From the NCBI GenBank assembly GCA_963727245.1, contig CAVSFO010000001.1:372001-436000 (forward strand): a stretch of 64,000 nt of DNA. The letters run 5' to 3'. The translations under genes and the position numbers were made by a program. Of this stretch, positions 63,829 through 64,000 are shown in pieces; position 1 is the first letter of the stretch; every line of letters begins with the position of its first letter. The notes under the pieces were generated by a model. The model saw only the letters and a list, made by a program, of their open reading frames with translations. It was not told the DNA's origin and made no database searches. The stretch comes from JBKQVT01 sp963727245 (GTDB lineage Bacteria; Planctomycetota; Planctomycetia; Pirellulales; Thermoguttaceae).

Positions 63829-64000
63829 TCAACTGGCGGCCGGGTTCATGCCGGCGCGACGGAGCTTGTTGCGGGCGCGGCTGAGAATGGGACCGATGCT
63901 GTTCTCCGGCATGCCGATCACAGTGCTGATTTCCTGATAGCTCTTGCCCTCCAGGTGGAACAGCCGAACCACCTGGGCCTCGGTCCCCTGCAGGCCGCCC
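63829..64000 (-). CDS. ECF sigma factor, C-terminal part
   Basis: The last 56 codons of a gene running in from the right edge. It reads as sigma region 4: G-T-E-A-Q-V-V-R-L-F-H-L-E-G, then Y-Q-E-I-S-T-V-I-G-M-P-E-N-S-I-G and L-S-R-A-R-N-K-L-R. The stop lies at 63829-63831, four bases before the permease start, so the permease probably shares its message. Confidence 0.85.
   Translation of the reverse strand, partial: GGLQGTEAQVVRLFHLEGKSYQEISTVIGMPENSIGPILSRARNKLRRAGMNPAAS

Overview
The window is GC-rich bacterial chromosome and reads as a member of the Planctomycetota, most likely Pirellulales-like. This rests on gene content: a Gfo/Idh oxidoreductase with a twin-arginine signal next to a DUF1080 protein, membrane-anchored proteins with TDAGL-type leucine-rich repeats, a MoxR/DUF58 pair, a GcvPA/GcvPB pair beside a lipoate-ligase-like gene, LL-diaminopimelate aminotransferase, several ECF sigma factors and many short palindromic repeats between genes. 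No rRNA, tRNA, CRISPR array, insertion-sequence transposase or prophage was recognised.

Left part (1-11,200). A heterodisulfide-reductase-type electron-transfer locus runs leftward off the edge: a response regulator carrying a lipoyl H-protein-like domain, an HdrC-HdrB fusion, and the first codons of a probable HdrA. Next comes a coupled operon of two radical SAM enzymes and a formyltransferase, then a two-component system with a sigma-54 activator, then an LRR membrane protein.

Second part (11,400-24,600). A trehalase-like glycosidase, a Gfo/Idh + DUF1080 pair and a very large secreted glycosidase-like protein point to sugar catabolism. Between them lies a restriction-modification island with two different BglII-type endonucleases, one MT-A70 adenine methyltransferase and an HTH controller. 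A short 6-phosphogluconate dehydrogenase follows.

Third part (24,600-42,500). An EmrA/EmrB-like efflux pair, secreted proteins of unknown function, a 785-bp exact-length duplication of an isoprenylcysteine-methyltransferase-like gene on both sides of a large LRR protein, CstA, thioredoxin reductase, a multi-PAS histidine kinase and a cysteine-rich lipoprotein.

Fourth part (42,800-64,000). MoxR/DUF58, DapL, a HEAT-repeat membrane protein, a radical SAM enzyme, a leftward block sigma factor - gcvPA - gcvPB - lipoate-ligase-like - ilvN - ilvC, an ABC ATPase, a small response regulator, a beta-helix protein, a macro-domain protein, an amino-acid permease and the end of another ECF sigma factor.

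Two features cut across the window. First, about eleven otherwise well-conserved genes (including cstA and gcvPB) are broken by apparent one-base frame changes, which looks like assembly indel error rather than gene decay; these genes are given as single features across the break. Second, at least six families of palindromic repeats are scattered between genes. One copy lies inside a reading frame, and two copies are bracketed by direct duplications of the neighbouring gene's 3' end.
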